Source: a virus. From it: 24,399 bases of DNA. A program made the position numbers and the translations under genes. Positions within the stretch are counted from its first letter, which is position 1. Each line of letters starts with the position of its first letter. The notes under the pieces are model-generated. The model searched no databases and was not told the origin of the DNA. It worked only from the letters and a program-made list of their open reading frames with translations. Below, in pieces: positions 1-7,999 of this stretch. Location of the stretch: positions 1 through 24,399 of the IMG/VR virus record IMGVR_UViG_3300028392_002162; one strand, written 5' to 3'.

Positions 1-1048
1 TTCTATCTAACAACCAGCGCCAATCTTGACCGAATTGGTTCAATGGCAGCCAGAAAGGTCTTCCCAACGCACCTGATAAGTGTCCTACTGCGGTATCTAC
101 TGCTATAACTACATCTAAGTGATGTATCAAACCCGCAGTATCATTCCAGCTTGTGATGGCACCGGGATAGGCCTTTACACCTATCTCCAGCAACTGAGCC
201 TCTTCTTCTTTAGAACAATCAGTCTGTAGATTGATCCACTCATATTCTGGATTGCGTTTTACTAAGTCAAACATTTTAGCAAATGGCACCGCCTTATGCT
301 GATTGATCCAACTGTCTCTGCGACCACTCCAGCAAAACCCCACACGTAGTCGATGCTTTAATCCTAGGCGCTTGTTCCAAGTGGCTATGCTGTCTTTGCT
401 GGCAGTGAGATACTGCATCTTATAAGGGAGATTCTTATAAGTTATGCCTAGAAATCCCGGAATACTCATGATGGGAGTCCATACATCAAACTCTGGTAAT
501 ACATCGTCTCCGCTTAAGATTGTAGCACTCGATGGTGTAAATGACGCTTGTAATAAGGGTTTAAGGCCAGGGTCAACACTAACATATACATGGCTTGCGC
601 CAGCTTTGATGAGGTCTTCTACAAAACGCACAAATTGGATATTGTCCCCGTGACCTTGTTCCCCAGTGACCAATACTTTCTTATCTTTCAAACTCTCGCC
701 CTGCCAACGTGGTTGGGCTAGTTGTGGTAATCTGCCATCTAGATGTTCAAAATTCCAGCGTTTTTCGTATTGTGCCCACCCGTGTTCGAGATCTCCGGCC
801 AAGAGGTAAGCTACTGCTAGGTTGAACTGGGCTATACTGTCAGTGGGGTCGAGATCGATGGCATTTAATAAAAATCCTATAGCCTGACGAGGAAAACCCA
901 TCTCTCTAACAACATTGCCGTAATTATTATAAGCAGCGCCCAGTTTGGGGTTTTGTAAAAATGCCTGAGCATAACAAGCTAGAGCTTGACTTGGTTGTGA
1001 AATCGATCTGTAGTGATTTCCGTGTGCGATGAGTTCGTTAGTATCCAT
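1..1048 (-). CDS. TPR-containing glycosyltransferase-like protein, 3' end outside the window
   Basis: The reverse strand is open from an ATG at 1048 to the window edge, giving 349 residues with no stop. The first ~110 residues look like tetratricopeptide repeats (QALACYAQAF, AAYNNYGNVVREMG, QAIGFLLNAIDLDP, AQFNLAVAYLLAGD). Then comes the linker typical of TPR-glycosyltransferase proteins (WQGESLKDKKVLVTGEQGHG, DNIQFVRF), and near the end a GT-B/GT9-like nucleotide-sugar half (VGFCWSGRR; VVIAVDTAVGHLSGALGRPF; QDWRWLLDR). Such proteins may glycosylate virion or host surface components, but the substrate is unknown here. The gene diverges from the structural block at 1189. There is no clear Shine-Dalgarno before the ATG. 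The family is fairly secure; the specific activity is inference. Confidence 0.8.
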   Translation of the reverse strand, partial: MDTNELIAHGNHYRSISQPSQALACYAQAFLQNPKLGAAYNNYGNVVREMGFPRQAIGFLLNAIDLDPTDSIAQFNLAVAYLLAGDLEHGWAQYEKRWNFEHLDGRLPQLAQPRWQGESLKDKKVLVTGEQGHGDNIQFVRFVEDLIKAGASHVYVSVDPGLKPLLQASFTPSSATILSGDDVLPEFDVWTPIMSIPGFLGITYKNLPYKMQYLTASKDSIATWNKRLGLKHRLRVGFCWSGRRDSWINQHKAVPFAKMFDLVKRNPEYEWINLQTDCSKEEEAQLLEIGVKAYPGAITSWNDTAGLIHHLDVVIAVDTAVGHLSGALGRPFWLPLNQFGQDWRWLLDR

Positions 1049-1096
1049 GCTGATATTTAATAATGAAATAATGCTATGTTAAATTTTTTGACGTTT

Positions 1097-1104
1097 GCTA
1101 AATA
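1097..1104 (+). promoter_or_regulatory. Late-promoter-like octamer GCTAAATA
   Basis: GCTAAATA matches the NNTAAATA pattern that recurs before late genes in this window (T4 late promoters are TATAAATA). It lies about 84 nt before the ATG at 1189, farther than the 19-27 nt seen at the other sites. The rest of the 140-nt gap between the divergent genes holds only the ribosome binding site before 1189. Confidence 0.45.
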
Positions 1105-1188
1105 TTACTACGAGCAATAGTGCTTTTATGCGGCATCATCCCCGCGTAGTGGAATAGAACCCACAGTCCAAAAACAAAGGAATTCATC

Positions 1189-2148
1189 ATGGGCCGCCCA
1201 TTAAAGATACAGACAGTAAACAATTCGATACCAACCGACGTTGGTTTTAACAGTTTCGCAAATTTAGATCCTACCACAGCAGTTATTCCTGTGGGAATGA
1301 CATCAAGTGAGTTTTTAGGTGTAGTAGGTGGTAGTAACGTTAATGTAGCTACTAGTACCTTCCCTGTAGTAGCTATTACAGCTAATGTAAATGGTCAGCA
1401 AGGTGCTGCTCATATTATTGTACAAAAAGGCACGACCAAATATCTAGTTTCCGGTGAGAATTCAGTGTCAGCTGGATCATTTACACCGGGCTTTTCCTAT
1501 CAGATTCTTTCGTTAGGTAATACAAATTGGACCGCTATAGGTGCTGGCACTAATCCTCAAGTTGGAAAAGTGTTTACGGCAACTGGGGTTGGATCAGGAA
1601 CTGGTACAGCTTCTGATGCTGGGCAGTGTGTGTTAGTTGCTAACGCTAGCATTAGCAGTGGTCAGATGAATATGACCTTTAAGGCAAATGGTAATACAGT
1701 TTACGCTAGTCGTTTAACCAACAAGTATATTTTTGACAGTGCCAAAAATCGTTATGCTGTTAACTTCTTTGTCGCAGGCGAGTCCAGTGCTGTACAGCTT
1801 ACTAATGTAGCCATCGCCAATACTGCCGGCGGATTTACTTCTAACGTAGCTAGCATTACAACTGGACAAGTGGTTACTATTTCTGGTTCAGCTGCTAACG
1901 CATCTGGTAGTATCACAGGCTATGTTAATCCTACAAACTATTTTGTCATCAGTACAGCCAATGGCAACGCATTTGTTTTAGCTGCTACCACAGGCGGTGC
2001 CAACATCGTTACTACAACAGGCAATACAACTGGTCTTACGTTTACTTTAGCAGAATCGACCACTGTTAAGTCTGGAGCCGACGTTGCGACTTTCACTGGT
2101 AATAACGGCAACATCACATTAGCGCAAGTATCAAGTTACACATCTTAA
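1189..2148 (+). CDS. Virion structural protein with a Gly-rich beta repeat
   Basis: 319 residues. The start is supported by an AAAGGA ribosome binding site 7 nt before the ATG. The N-terminus (MGRPLKIQTVN) resembles a class of small virion proteins of marine T4-like phages that begin M(G/A)RPL. Residues ~97-142 carry a pattern common in phage structural proteins (YQILSLGNTNWTAIGAG, then VFTATGVGSGTGTA). The remainder is Thr/Ser/Asn/Gly/Val-rich, as expected of beta-structured virion proteins, with no signal peptide or membrane segment. It opens the plus-strand late block and is closed by a terminator at 2174-2204, so it is probably transcribed as a single gene. A role in the capsid or tail surface is inference; the exact function is unknown. 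Confidence 0.75.
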   Translation: MGRPLKIQTVNNSIPTDVGFNSFANLDPTTAVIPVGMTSSEFLGVVGGSNVNVATSTFPVVAITANVNGQQGAAHIIVQKGTTKYLVSGENSVSAGSFTPGFSYQILSLGNTNWTAIGAGTNPQVGKVFTATGVGSGTGTASDAGQCVLVANASISSGQMNMTFKANGNTVYASRLTNKYIFDSAKNRYAVNFFVAGESSAVQLTNVAIANTAGGFTSNVASITTGQVVTISGSAANASGSITGYVNPTNYFVISTANGNAFVLAATTGGANIVTTTGNTTGLTFTLAESTTVKSGADVATFTGNNGNITLAQVSSYTS

Positions 2149-2173
2149 GTGTTTTACTATTAGTAAGTAATTT

Positions 2174-2204
2174 AAAAATCCCCGCTTAAAACCCGGGGAT
2201 TTTT
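2174..2204 (+). terminator. Rho-independent terminator after the 319-aa virion protein gene
   Basis: A perfect 11-bp stem, AAAAATCCCCG (2174-2184) with CGGGGATTTTT (2194-2204), encloses a 9-nt loop and ends in a T run, 26 nt after the stop codon. The symmetric A/T ends mean it could also work on the other strand, but no gene ends there. Confidence 0.85.
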
Positions 2205-2229
2205 AATGATTATGATGCTTCAACACTAA

Positions 2230-2237
2230 CATAAATA
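2230..2237 (+). promoter_or_regulatory. Late-promoter-like octamer CATAAATA
   Basis: CATAAATA differs from the T4 late consensus TATAAATA at the first base only. It sits after a terminator and 19 nt before the ATG at 2257, where it would drive the 2257-7916 gene run. Confidence 0.65.
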
Positions 2238-2256
2238 CTCAAAAGGGTTCTTTCTG

Positions 2257-2862
2257 ATGTCGGCATATAAGATCGTTAATACAGATTATACATTAACATG
2301 TAATGGTGGGGATGGTATATTCACGGTTAATGCTCAGACAGTATTTGAAGGAAATGTAACTTATACAGTACCTGCGGTAACGATGAGTCCGTTTATCACT
2401 GTGGCAGCCAACAATACTGGTTCTATATCAGATATGGGCTTATTAGCACAGTTGAGCAATACTACATTTGCTGGATTGAGATTTGATGCTGTAGCAAACG
2501 CATGGCAAATTAGTAATCGTGTAGACTCTAATGGTAGCCCAGTGGTAAATTATCTTAACATTGCTACTGGTAATTTGGCATTAGCAGGATCTAACACACA
2601 GATACAATATAACGCTGGCAGCAACATGGGCGCCAGTGCTAATTTAACATTTGATTACGGTAACAATGTATTAACTTTGACGGGAGTTGAGGCATTGAAA
2701 AATCTAGGTGTAGCTGCCCCTACTAATGTCGTAGCTAATACCACACTATTGTTTAGTAATCCCAGCGATGGCGGAGCTACTGGTTTATATTTTGTATCTG
2801 CTAACTCTTCAGGTGAGCTGATCAGTAAAAAACAAGCTATCATTTACAGTTTAATATTTTAA
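2257..2862 (+). CDS. Tail-fibre-type structural protein
   Basis: 201 residues. AAGGG lies 8 nt before the ATG, downstream of a late-promoter octamer. The centre (~aa 110-150) has a short beta motif, NTQIQYNAGSNMGASANLTF followed by DYGNNVLTLTG, that is common in phage fibre proteins; related forms occur in the 999-aa protein at 3597 (NNTDIVFNKNGNIAASDNLR). The C-terminus (ELISKKQAIIYSLIF) resembles the ends of small marine T4-like virion proteins. It is first in a closely packed set of four genes leading to the 999-aa fibre gene, so they are probably made together. A structural role is likely; its place in the virion is unknown. Confidence 0.7.
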   Translation: MSAYKIVNTDYTLTCNGGDGIFTVNAQTVFEGNVTYTVPAVTMSPFITVAANNTGSISDMGLLAQLSNTTFAGLRFDAVANAWQISNRVDSNGSPVVNYLNIATGNLALAGSNTQIQYNAGSNMGASANLTFDYGNNVLTLTGVEALKNLGVAAPTNVVANTTLLFSNPSDGGATGLYFVSANSSGELISKKQAIIYSLIF

Positions 2863-2871
2863 GGAATAAAG

Positions 2872-3186
2872 ATGACTATTGCGGTTAACACATTAACAAC
2901 AACAGCGAGTGCCATTTATACCAGTGTTGGTAATACGGCCATCACTTCGCTGACTCTGTGCAATTACTCAACATCCAATGTCACAGCTAATTTATTTGTA
3001 GTTCCCAATAGTTCTAGTCCAACAACAAATAATATAATGTTAGCTAATTTATTGATACAGTCTAGTGACACATATCAGATTTATTCAGCAGCTGAAAAGT
3101 TAGTATTAGGTCCCGGCGATGCCATCTATGCTGACGCACAGATGTCTAATACTATTAGCACAATAACTTCTTATACCTCAATTTAA
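2872..3186 (+). CDS. Small virion structural protein (conserved phage family, unknown role)
   Basis: 104 residues with an AAGGA ribosome binding site 6 nt before the ATG, starting 9 nt after the previous stop. The sequence is Thr/Ser/Asn-rich beta type (AIYTSVGNTAITSLTLCNYS), ends in a section with LVLGPGDAIYADAQMS and resembles small structural proteins of marine T4-like phages. Its stop TAA shares its last A with the next ATG (TAATG at 3184-3188), implying translational coupling. No enzymatic motif is visible. Confidence 0.65.
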   Translation: MTIAVNTLTTTASAIYTSVGNTAITSLTLCNYSTSNVTANLFVVPNSSSPTTNNIMLANLLIQSSDTYQIYSAAEKLVLGPGDAIYADAQMSNTISTITSYTSI

Positions 3187-3587
3187 TGGGATACTTTGTC
3201 AAAAATCGTAGATTACAGTCAGGTAGTACCGGTGTGGTACTACCCACAGGTTCGACACTTGAAAGACCGACAGATCCAGTATTTGGTTTGATACGATATA
3301 ATACTGATCAAGGGCAGATAGAATTTTTTAACGGTATAACATTTCAATATCTAACTTCTTCGGCTAGCATCAACTACGTTGTAGATAATCTAGGTCCTGG
3401 TGACGGTGTAACTACAACTTACACAATGACAGTGGCAGCTCCTGCTGCGGCCTCTATTATAGTGTTTGTGGGATCGTTATATCAGATACCCAGTGTAAAT
3501 TATACTGTAAACGGAGCATTTGATATTACCTTTACCAGTGCTCCACCGTTGGGTACTACCATCGATGTAGTTCATACTACAGCATAA
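3186..3587 (+). CDS. Small fibre/virion protein built from two recurrent modules
   Basis: 133 residues. Its start overlaps the preceding stop (TAATG) and has no clear Shine-Dalgarno, so it is probably translated by coupling. It consists almost entirely of two modules. The first, around aa 26-55, has ERPTDPVFGLIRYNTDQGQI followed by EFFNG. The second, aa ~70-133, has GPGDGVTTTYTM, a hydrophobic segment (SIIVFVGSLYQIP) and FTSAPPLGTTIDVVHT. Both recur in the 439-aa protein (6597) and the giant protein (8000). In marine T4-like phages such modules sit in fibre and virion proteins. This appears to be a stand-alone copy. A structural role is likely; detail is unknown. Confidence 0.7.
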   Translation: MGYFVKNRRLQSGSTGVVLPTGSTLERPTDPVFGLIRYNTDQGQIEFFNGITFQYLTSSASINYVVDNLGPGDGVTTTYTMTVAAPAAASIIVFVGSLYQIPSVNYTVNGAFDITFTSAPPLGTTIDVVHTTA

Positions 3588-3596
3588 GGATGATAA

Positions 3597-6596
3597 ATGG
3601 CAATCAGTAAATTAACAGGACAAATGCTAAAAACCACGCTTGAAAGAGATGGTGTTCCTTTATCATTTGTTGACACTGCCAATTCAGTTCCTGCTCTGTA
3701 TATAGATATAGCCAATACATACGTGGGTATAAACACTGATACACCTGCGGCGAATTTAGATGTAAATGGCAATATTATTGCTAATAATATATCTACAACA
3801 GGAAATATTACAGCAGGAAATCTTTTAGTTCCAAATATAGTTAGTGCTGCTGGTAATATCTATACTAGCAATTACTTTGTGGGTAACGTGATAGGCAATG
3901 TATCAGTATCGGGTAATAATACTGACATCGTATTCAATAAAAACGGAAATATCGCAGCTTCGGATAATCTAAGATTTGACTACGCTAATAACATATTGGG
4001 CGTGACGGGTAATATCACAGCAACTGGTAATATTTCTGGGAATTATTTCTTAGGTAACGGCAGTCAACTGTCAGGTGTGGCGGCTGACAACGTTAACGCC
4101 AATGCCCTGGTTGGAAACATATTAAGTGCCAACGTTACAACATCTACACTGACACAAGTGGGCACTTTGGCTAATTTAGTAGTGAGTACTACAATAAGTG
4201 CTAGCGGTAACATCACTGGCGGTAATGTAATCGGTGGTAACTTGTTGACTAACGGTGTCGTTAGCGCAACTGGAAATATATACACACCTACATATTTTGT
4301 GGGTAACGTGATAGGCAATGTATCAGTATCGGGTAATAATACCGACATCGTATTCAATAAAAACGGAAATATCGCAGCTTCGGATAATCTAAGATTTGAC
4401 TATACCAGTAATGTGCTAGCTGTGACAGGTAATATCACAGCAACTGGTAACATCGCTGGTAATTATTTCTTAGGTAACGGCAGCCAGTTAACTGGTGTCG
4501 CAGCAACGAATGTTAATGCCAATGCCCTGGTTGGAAACATATTAAGTGCCAACGTTACAACATCTACACTAACACAAGTTGGCACTTTAGCTAACTTAGT
4601 GGTAAGCACTACTATAAGTGCTGGCGGCAATATTACTGGCGCTGGTATTTTAACTGGTGGATTAGTAAGCGCGGCTGGCACGATAACTGGGACCAGTTTT
4701 CTGGGCAATGTTGTTTCAGTTACAGGATCTGTTACGGCAACATCAATATACGGTAATGTTATAAATGCTGGTACTATTAGCGCCAGCGGAAATCTTACTG
4801 GAAATTATTTGACAGTTAGTGGCGGTAACATCGTCAGTACAGCAAACGCAAATATTACTCTTGTGCCTAACGGTACTGGTGTAGTGTCGATAGCAGATGT
4901 AAACGGCGGAGCTACAGGTATAGCGATGGGTACACCTACATTAGGTAATTTAGTCAGCAATGCTGTCACTTTATATACGACGACGTCAGTTACAAACGGC
5001 ATCGCAGAATTAAATTATGTATTGGGTAAATTAGTTCCACCAGCCCCGCCACAATTTCCAGCATCGCAGTATTTGTCAATCAATAGTTCTTCTAGCTATA
5101 GAATGGCCAATAACGTAACACAACAGAATAATACTAGAACCGGCAGTAAGTATGTACCTGGTGGCACAGTAGTATCTACAGTATTACGTTCGGGCACATA
5201 CGGCACGACGTCAATAGTCAATGTTGGGCCAGGTGATTCGGGAACATTAGCTACCTATTTGAATAGTAGTGTGTCTGGAAATGTCACATTTAATTCCGGA
5301 GCTAATCCTACGGCAAACGGTGTTTACGGTAATCTATCGGTATATAATAATTTCGATTATCACTATGCTAATTCTAATATTATTTTAGGATTTTGGTATG
5401 TGTTCTCAACTTCGGCATCGGGTACGGTCACGCAAGGCTGGAACGAAGTGTATATAAGTGATAATGTAGCATCTAACACCAATACCTCAGTATGGTATTA
5501 TGACAATAGTAATCCCGGTACTCCGCAGTTTACATCTACATCGTTGTCAACTCCGGTATCTCCGGTCTATGCTTATAGTAGTACGATACCACATTATGTC
5601 AATACCAATAATTTTACTATCGCAGCCAACGTCAACAGATTGAGTGGAAATATGTATCCACTGTCAGATACATTCGTATCTGGTTCATCTGGCGGCGCGT
5701 TTAGTGCTCCAGTTAGTTTAACTTATGCTTCTGCCAATATACCAACACCGTTGGCACAGAATCTATATGCGAATTCGGGTAATATACAGATATCAACAAC
5801 GGCTACGATTATTTCAGGATTCGGTGCTAGTAGCGGTGGCCCAACATTAAACATTTTCAATAGTTATGCCACAGGAACGAATACATTTACTCCAGGTTCG
5901 ACGGTATTATACAAGACTGGGAATACAACTGCTATCGATGAAGGAAATATAGTTATCGGTTCAACAATCGGATCAGGATCAGGTAATGCTGTTAGAATCG
6001 TAAATCCCGGTACAGGTAATACTCCAGTATTTTCTGGAAATGAGCCGGTGTTTAATAGTCAAACTGGGCCGCTCTTCACATATGACGCCATCGTAGTTGG
6101 AAATGGCAGTCAGGGTTTATTGACATTTAGTCAGACTAATTTTGCCAGTGGTTACGTTCCCGTAGGTCCAAATTTAAGTGGTCAAGGCGCGAGTCAATGG
6201 TTTACATTTAAATTTGTGAGATCATCAACTAGTAAATTTAATATATCGATAGCGGGAACAGTGGGTGGGGTTTGGGTAGCATTGCCCGGTAGCGTGATTG
6301 ATTCTAATATAGGCGGAATTGGCCCTACGTCAAGTTTAAATGGTTGGCTTGATATGAGTGTTCCCTATGCCGGTAGCGGTAGACCAGGAGCTAATAGCGG
6401 TAACGGTGGTAACGGTAGCGATGGATGTAGTTTAGGCGGCGCCATACCATTAAATACTTCTATTAACGGCGGGTATACTTGTACGTTTGGTACAGTATCT
6501 AGTTCTAGTACTAGTTCAAATGAAATTTATGTAAGAATCAGGCTTACATCAGGGCAAAGCATCACTGCTCTTTCTCTACAGACAGCGAGCAACTAA
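3597..6596 (+). CDS. Large repetitive tail-fibre-like structural protein (999 aa)
   Basis: AAGGATG precedes the ATG. An N-terminal segment (MAISKLTGQMLKTTLERDGV) resembles heads of phage fibre proteins. Residues ~40-430 are repeats of the GNITATGNI / VSATGNIY / GNVIGNVSVSG type, including two ~140-residue copies in tandem (DNA 3841-4680) that each hold NNTDIVFNKNGNIAASDNLR and GNGSQL(S/T)GVAA. From ~aa 475 (VLGKLVPPAPPQFPASQYLS) the protein changes to non-repetitive, Ser/Asn/Tyr-rich sequence with a Gly/Asn-rich patch near aa 930 (SGNGGNGSDG) and a beta-type end (YVRIRLTSGQSITALSL). The most likely role is a trimeric fibre shaft followed by a distal, perhaps receptor-binding, half; that division is inference. 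The next ATG follows its TAA directly. Confidence 0.75.
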   Translation: MAISKLTGQMLKTTLERDGVPLSFVDTANSVPALYIDIANTYVGINTDTPAANLDVNGNIIANNISTTGNITAGNLLVPNIVSAAGNIYTSNYFVGNVIGNVSVSGNNTDIVFNKNGNIAASDNLRFDYANNILGVTGNITATGNISGNYFLGNGSQLSGVAADNVNANALVGNILSANVTTSTLTQVGTLANLVVSTTISASGNITGGNVIGGNLLTNGVVSATGNIYTPTYFVGNVIGNVSVSGNNTDIVFNKNGNIAASDNLRFDYTSNVLAVTGNITATGNIAGNYFLGNGSQLTGVAATNVNANALVGNILSANVTTSTLTQVGTLANLVVSTTISAGGNITGAGILTGGLVSAAGTITGTSFLGNVVSVTGSVTATSIYGNVINAGTISASGNLTGNYLTVSGGNIVSTANANITLVPNGTGVVSIADVNGGATGIAMGTPTLGNLVSNAVTLYTTTSVTNGIAELNYVLGKLVPPAPPQFPASQYLSINSSSSYRMANNVTQQNNTRTGSKYVPGGTVVSTVLRSGTYGTTSIVNVGPGDSGTLATYLNSSVSGNVTFNSGANPTANGVYGNLSVYNNFDYHYANSNIILGFWYVFSTSASGTVTQGWNEVYISDNVASNTNTSVWYYDNSNPGTPQFTSTSLSTPVSPVYAYSSTIPHYVNTNNFTIAANVNRLSGNMYPLSDTFVSGSSGGAFSAPVSLTYASANIPTPLAQNLYANSGNIQISTTATIISGFGASSGGPTLNIFNSYATGTNTFTPGSTVLYKTGNTTAIDEGNIVIGSTIGSGSGNAVRIVNPGTGNTPVFSGNEPVFNSQTGPLFTYDAIVVGNGSQGLLTFSQTNFASGYVPVGPNLSGQGASQWFTFKFVRSSTSKFNISIAGTVGGVWVALPGSVIDSNIGGIGPTSSLNGWLDMSVPYAGSGRPGANSGNGGNGSDGCSLGGAIPLNTSINGGYTCTFGTVSSSSTSSNEIYVRIRLTSGQSITALSLQTASN
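3841..4680 (+). repeat. Two 420-bp tandem copies inside the 999-aa fibre gene
   Basis: Bases 3841-4260 and 4261-4680 align at a fixed offset of 420 bp (140 codons, in frame). Parts are almost identical: about 100 bp from 3878 and from 4298 differ at one base (ACTGACATC versus ACCGACATC). Other parts differ mainly at third codon positions. Confidence 0.85.
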
Positions 6597-7916
6597 ATGT
6601 CAATATCACAAACTCAATACGTTGACTTATTAGTTAAAAAGCTATATGGGGTCGCTAAAACTGACACCCAGACTAATAAAAGTCCATCAAACGAATCTAT
6701 AGCCAGTCCCGAACTTAATCGCGGTGATACTGTATGGACTCAGGCTAATCAGATCCCTAATTCTGCCGCTAATATAGCCAATTTAATTACTCAGTACGGC
6801 AATAGTAATCCGATACAATGTGTGCCTGATACTACTACCGTATCTATCACAAATAATTTTGGGCAACAGATTTATCCCACATGGCTGACTACAGTACCTG
6901 AATGGATTCCACAGCAGTTTGGATCAAGTTATACAGTAAAAGCCTATGTTGGTCCGGCTAATATAGGTAATCTAACAGGATCAAATGTAACTTTTATATC
7001 GGCAAATGGCGAAGGTGGGGGTTTTCCCGGCGAATATTTCTTTGACTATCAAGCAGGGCTATTAAATTTTATCGGTCAAACTATCCCCAATGTTCTCACA
7101 ACTGGTAATGTTGTCTATATCACTGGCTATGTCTACCGCGGATTGACCGGCGTAACTAATCTGCCCAGCAATAGTAATATTGGTAATATCAATATCGCTA
7201 ATTCGACGATCTCATCTACTAACGCCAATAGTCTCGTAGCCTTTGGTGGCACTGGCGGCATTGTTATTCCTTCGGGTACTAGTAGTCAATATCCCAATAA
7301 TCCAGCAATAGGAGCCACAAGATTCAACACCACTTCTAATAATTTAGAAACCTGGGATGGTGTGATCTGGGTAAGTGGAGGCGGTGGTGGCGGTGGTGGT
7401 TCTGGTAGCATTACCGATCAACAGATAACTCCTGACGGTGTATCTACTACATATACTCTGAATCAGCCAACTACATCAACGGCAGTTTTAGTCTCTCTAA
7501 ACGGTGTCCTACAAATCCCAGGTTATGCCTATACTGTAGCTAATACACAGATTACCTTTGCCAGTGCTCCTATGACCAACGATCTTATAGACATTAGATT
7601 CGTAAGTTATTCAATGTCAGTGTCATCATTGGTTAACACATCAGGCAATGCCTCTGTAACAGTATCACCGTCGGGTAACATCAATTTCTTATCTAACAGT
7701 GATGTAGTAGCTTCAGTAACCAACAATGAAGTTTTTAATGTTTTAACCAATTTGCAACTGCCGGTATACACTACAGCACAGACAGCAAATATACATAATG
7801 CTGCTGCAGGACAAGTGGTATATACTACTGATGGCAACTCAGGCAGTCCATGTCTTGCGGTATACAACGGTACAGCGTGGAAAAGGGTGGTTTTAGGCAG
7901 TACTATATCCCCATAA
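6597..7916 (+). CDS. Conserved virion structural protein with poly-Gly linker (439 aa)
   Basis: The ATG follows the previous TAA directly (TAAATG), with only a weak GCGAG upstream, so coupled translation is likely. The N-terminal ~200 residues (MSISQTQYVDLLVKKLYGVA; KSPSNESIASPELNRGDTVW; TWLTTVPEWIPQQFGSSYTV) match a structural protein family that I know from marine T4-like phages. Residues ~228-258 hold the NT-box module (QYPNNPAIGATRFNTTSNNL, then ETWDGVIW). A run of Gly ending in Ser-Gly (about aa 261-271) is a flexible linker. The GDG-like module follows (DGVSTTYTLN; VLVSLNGVLQIPGYAYTV; FASAPMTNDLIDIRF). A fibre- or baseplate-associated role is inference. Confidence 0.75.
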   Translation: MSISQTQYVDLLVKKLYGVAKTDTQTNKSPSNESIASPELNRGDTVWTQANQIPNSAANIANLITQYGNSNPIQCVPDTTTVSITNNFGQQIYPTWLTTVPEWIPQQFGSSYTVKAYVGPANIGNLTGSNVTFISANGEGGGFPGEYFFDYQAGLLNFIGQTIPNVLTTGNVVYITGYVYRGLTGVTNLPSNSNIGNINIANSTISSTNANSLVAFGGTGGIVIPSGTSSQYPNNPAIGATRFNTTSNNLETWDGVIWVSGGGGGGGGSGSITDQQITPDGVSTTYTLNQPTTSTAVLVSLNGVLQIPGYAYTVANTQITFASAPMTNDLIDIRFVSYSMSVSSLVNTSGNASVTVSPSGNINFLSNSDVVASVTNNEVFNVLTNLQLPVYTTAQTANIHNAAAGQVVYTTDGNSGSPCLAVYNGTAWKRVVLGSTISP

Positions 7917-7962
7917 TTTTTTTCTTAATATATTCACTGCCCAGCCCCGTAAAATTTTCCGA

Positions 7963-7981
7963 GTGCTATAAATACTAGCAC
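7963..7981. repeat. Inverted repeat centred on a late promoter
   Basis: GTGCTA (7963-7968) and TAGCAC (7976-7981) form a 6-bp inverted repeat around the TAAATA core of the late promoter. It could be an operator, or a hairpin in read-through RNA. It may also be chance. Confidence 0.4.
7967..7974 (+). promoter_or_regulatory. T4-type late promoter TATAAATA
   Basis: An exact match to the T4 late-promoter octamer, 25 nt before the GTG start of the giant fibre gene, in the only sizeable gap (7917-7999) of this part of the block. Confidence 0.75.
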
Positions 7982-7985
7982 AACT

Positions 7986-7990
7986 AGGAG
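7986..7990 (+). promoter_or_regulatory. Ribosome binding site fixing the GTG start at 8000
   Basis: AGGAG lies 9 nt before GTG at 8000. The following residues (ATGNALTRINNNQISDA) read as a normal fibre-protein head, so GTG is accepted as the start. Confidence 0.7.
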
Positions 7991-7999
7991 ACTATAACC

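Noticed and set aside
444-653. Plus-strand 69-aa frame
   Set aside because: It lies opposite the TPR-glycosyltransferase gene, whose protein motifs are clear on the other strand.
4064-5002. Minus-strand frames in the 999-aa fibre gene
   Set aside because: Same repeat-derived antisense effect as in the giant gene; they overlap a well-supported coding frame.
7905-7930. T-rich stretch after the 439-aa gene as a terminator
   Set aside because: No convincing stem precedes the T run.
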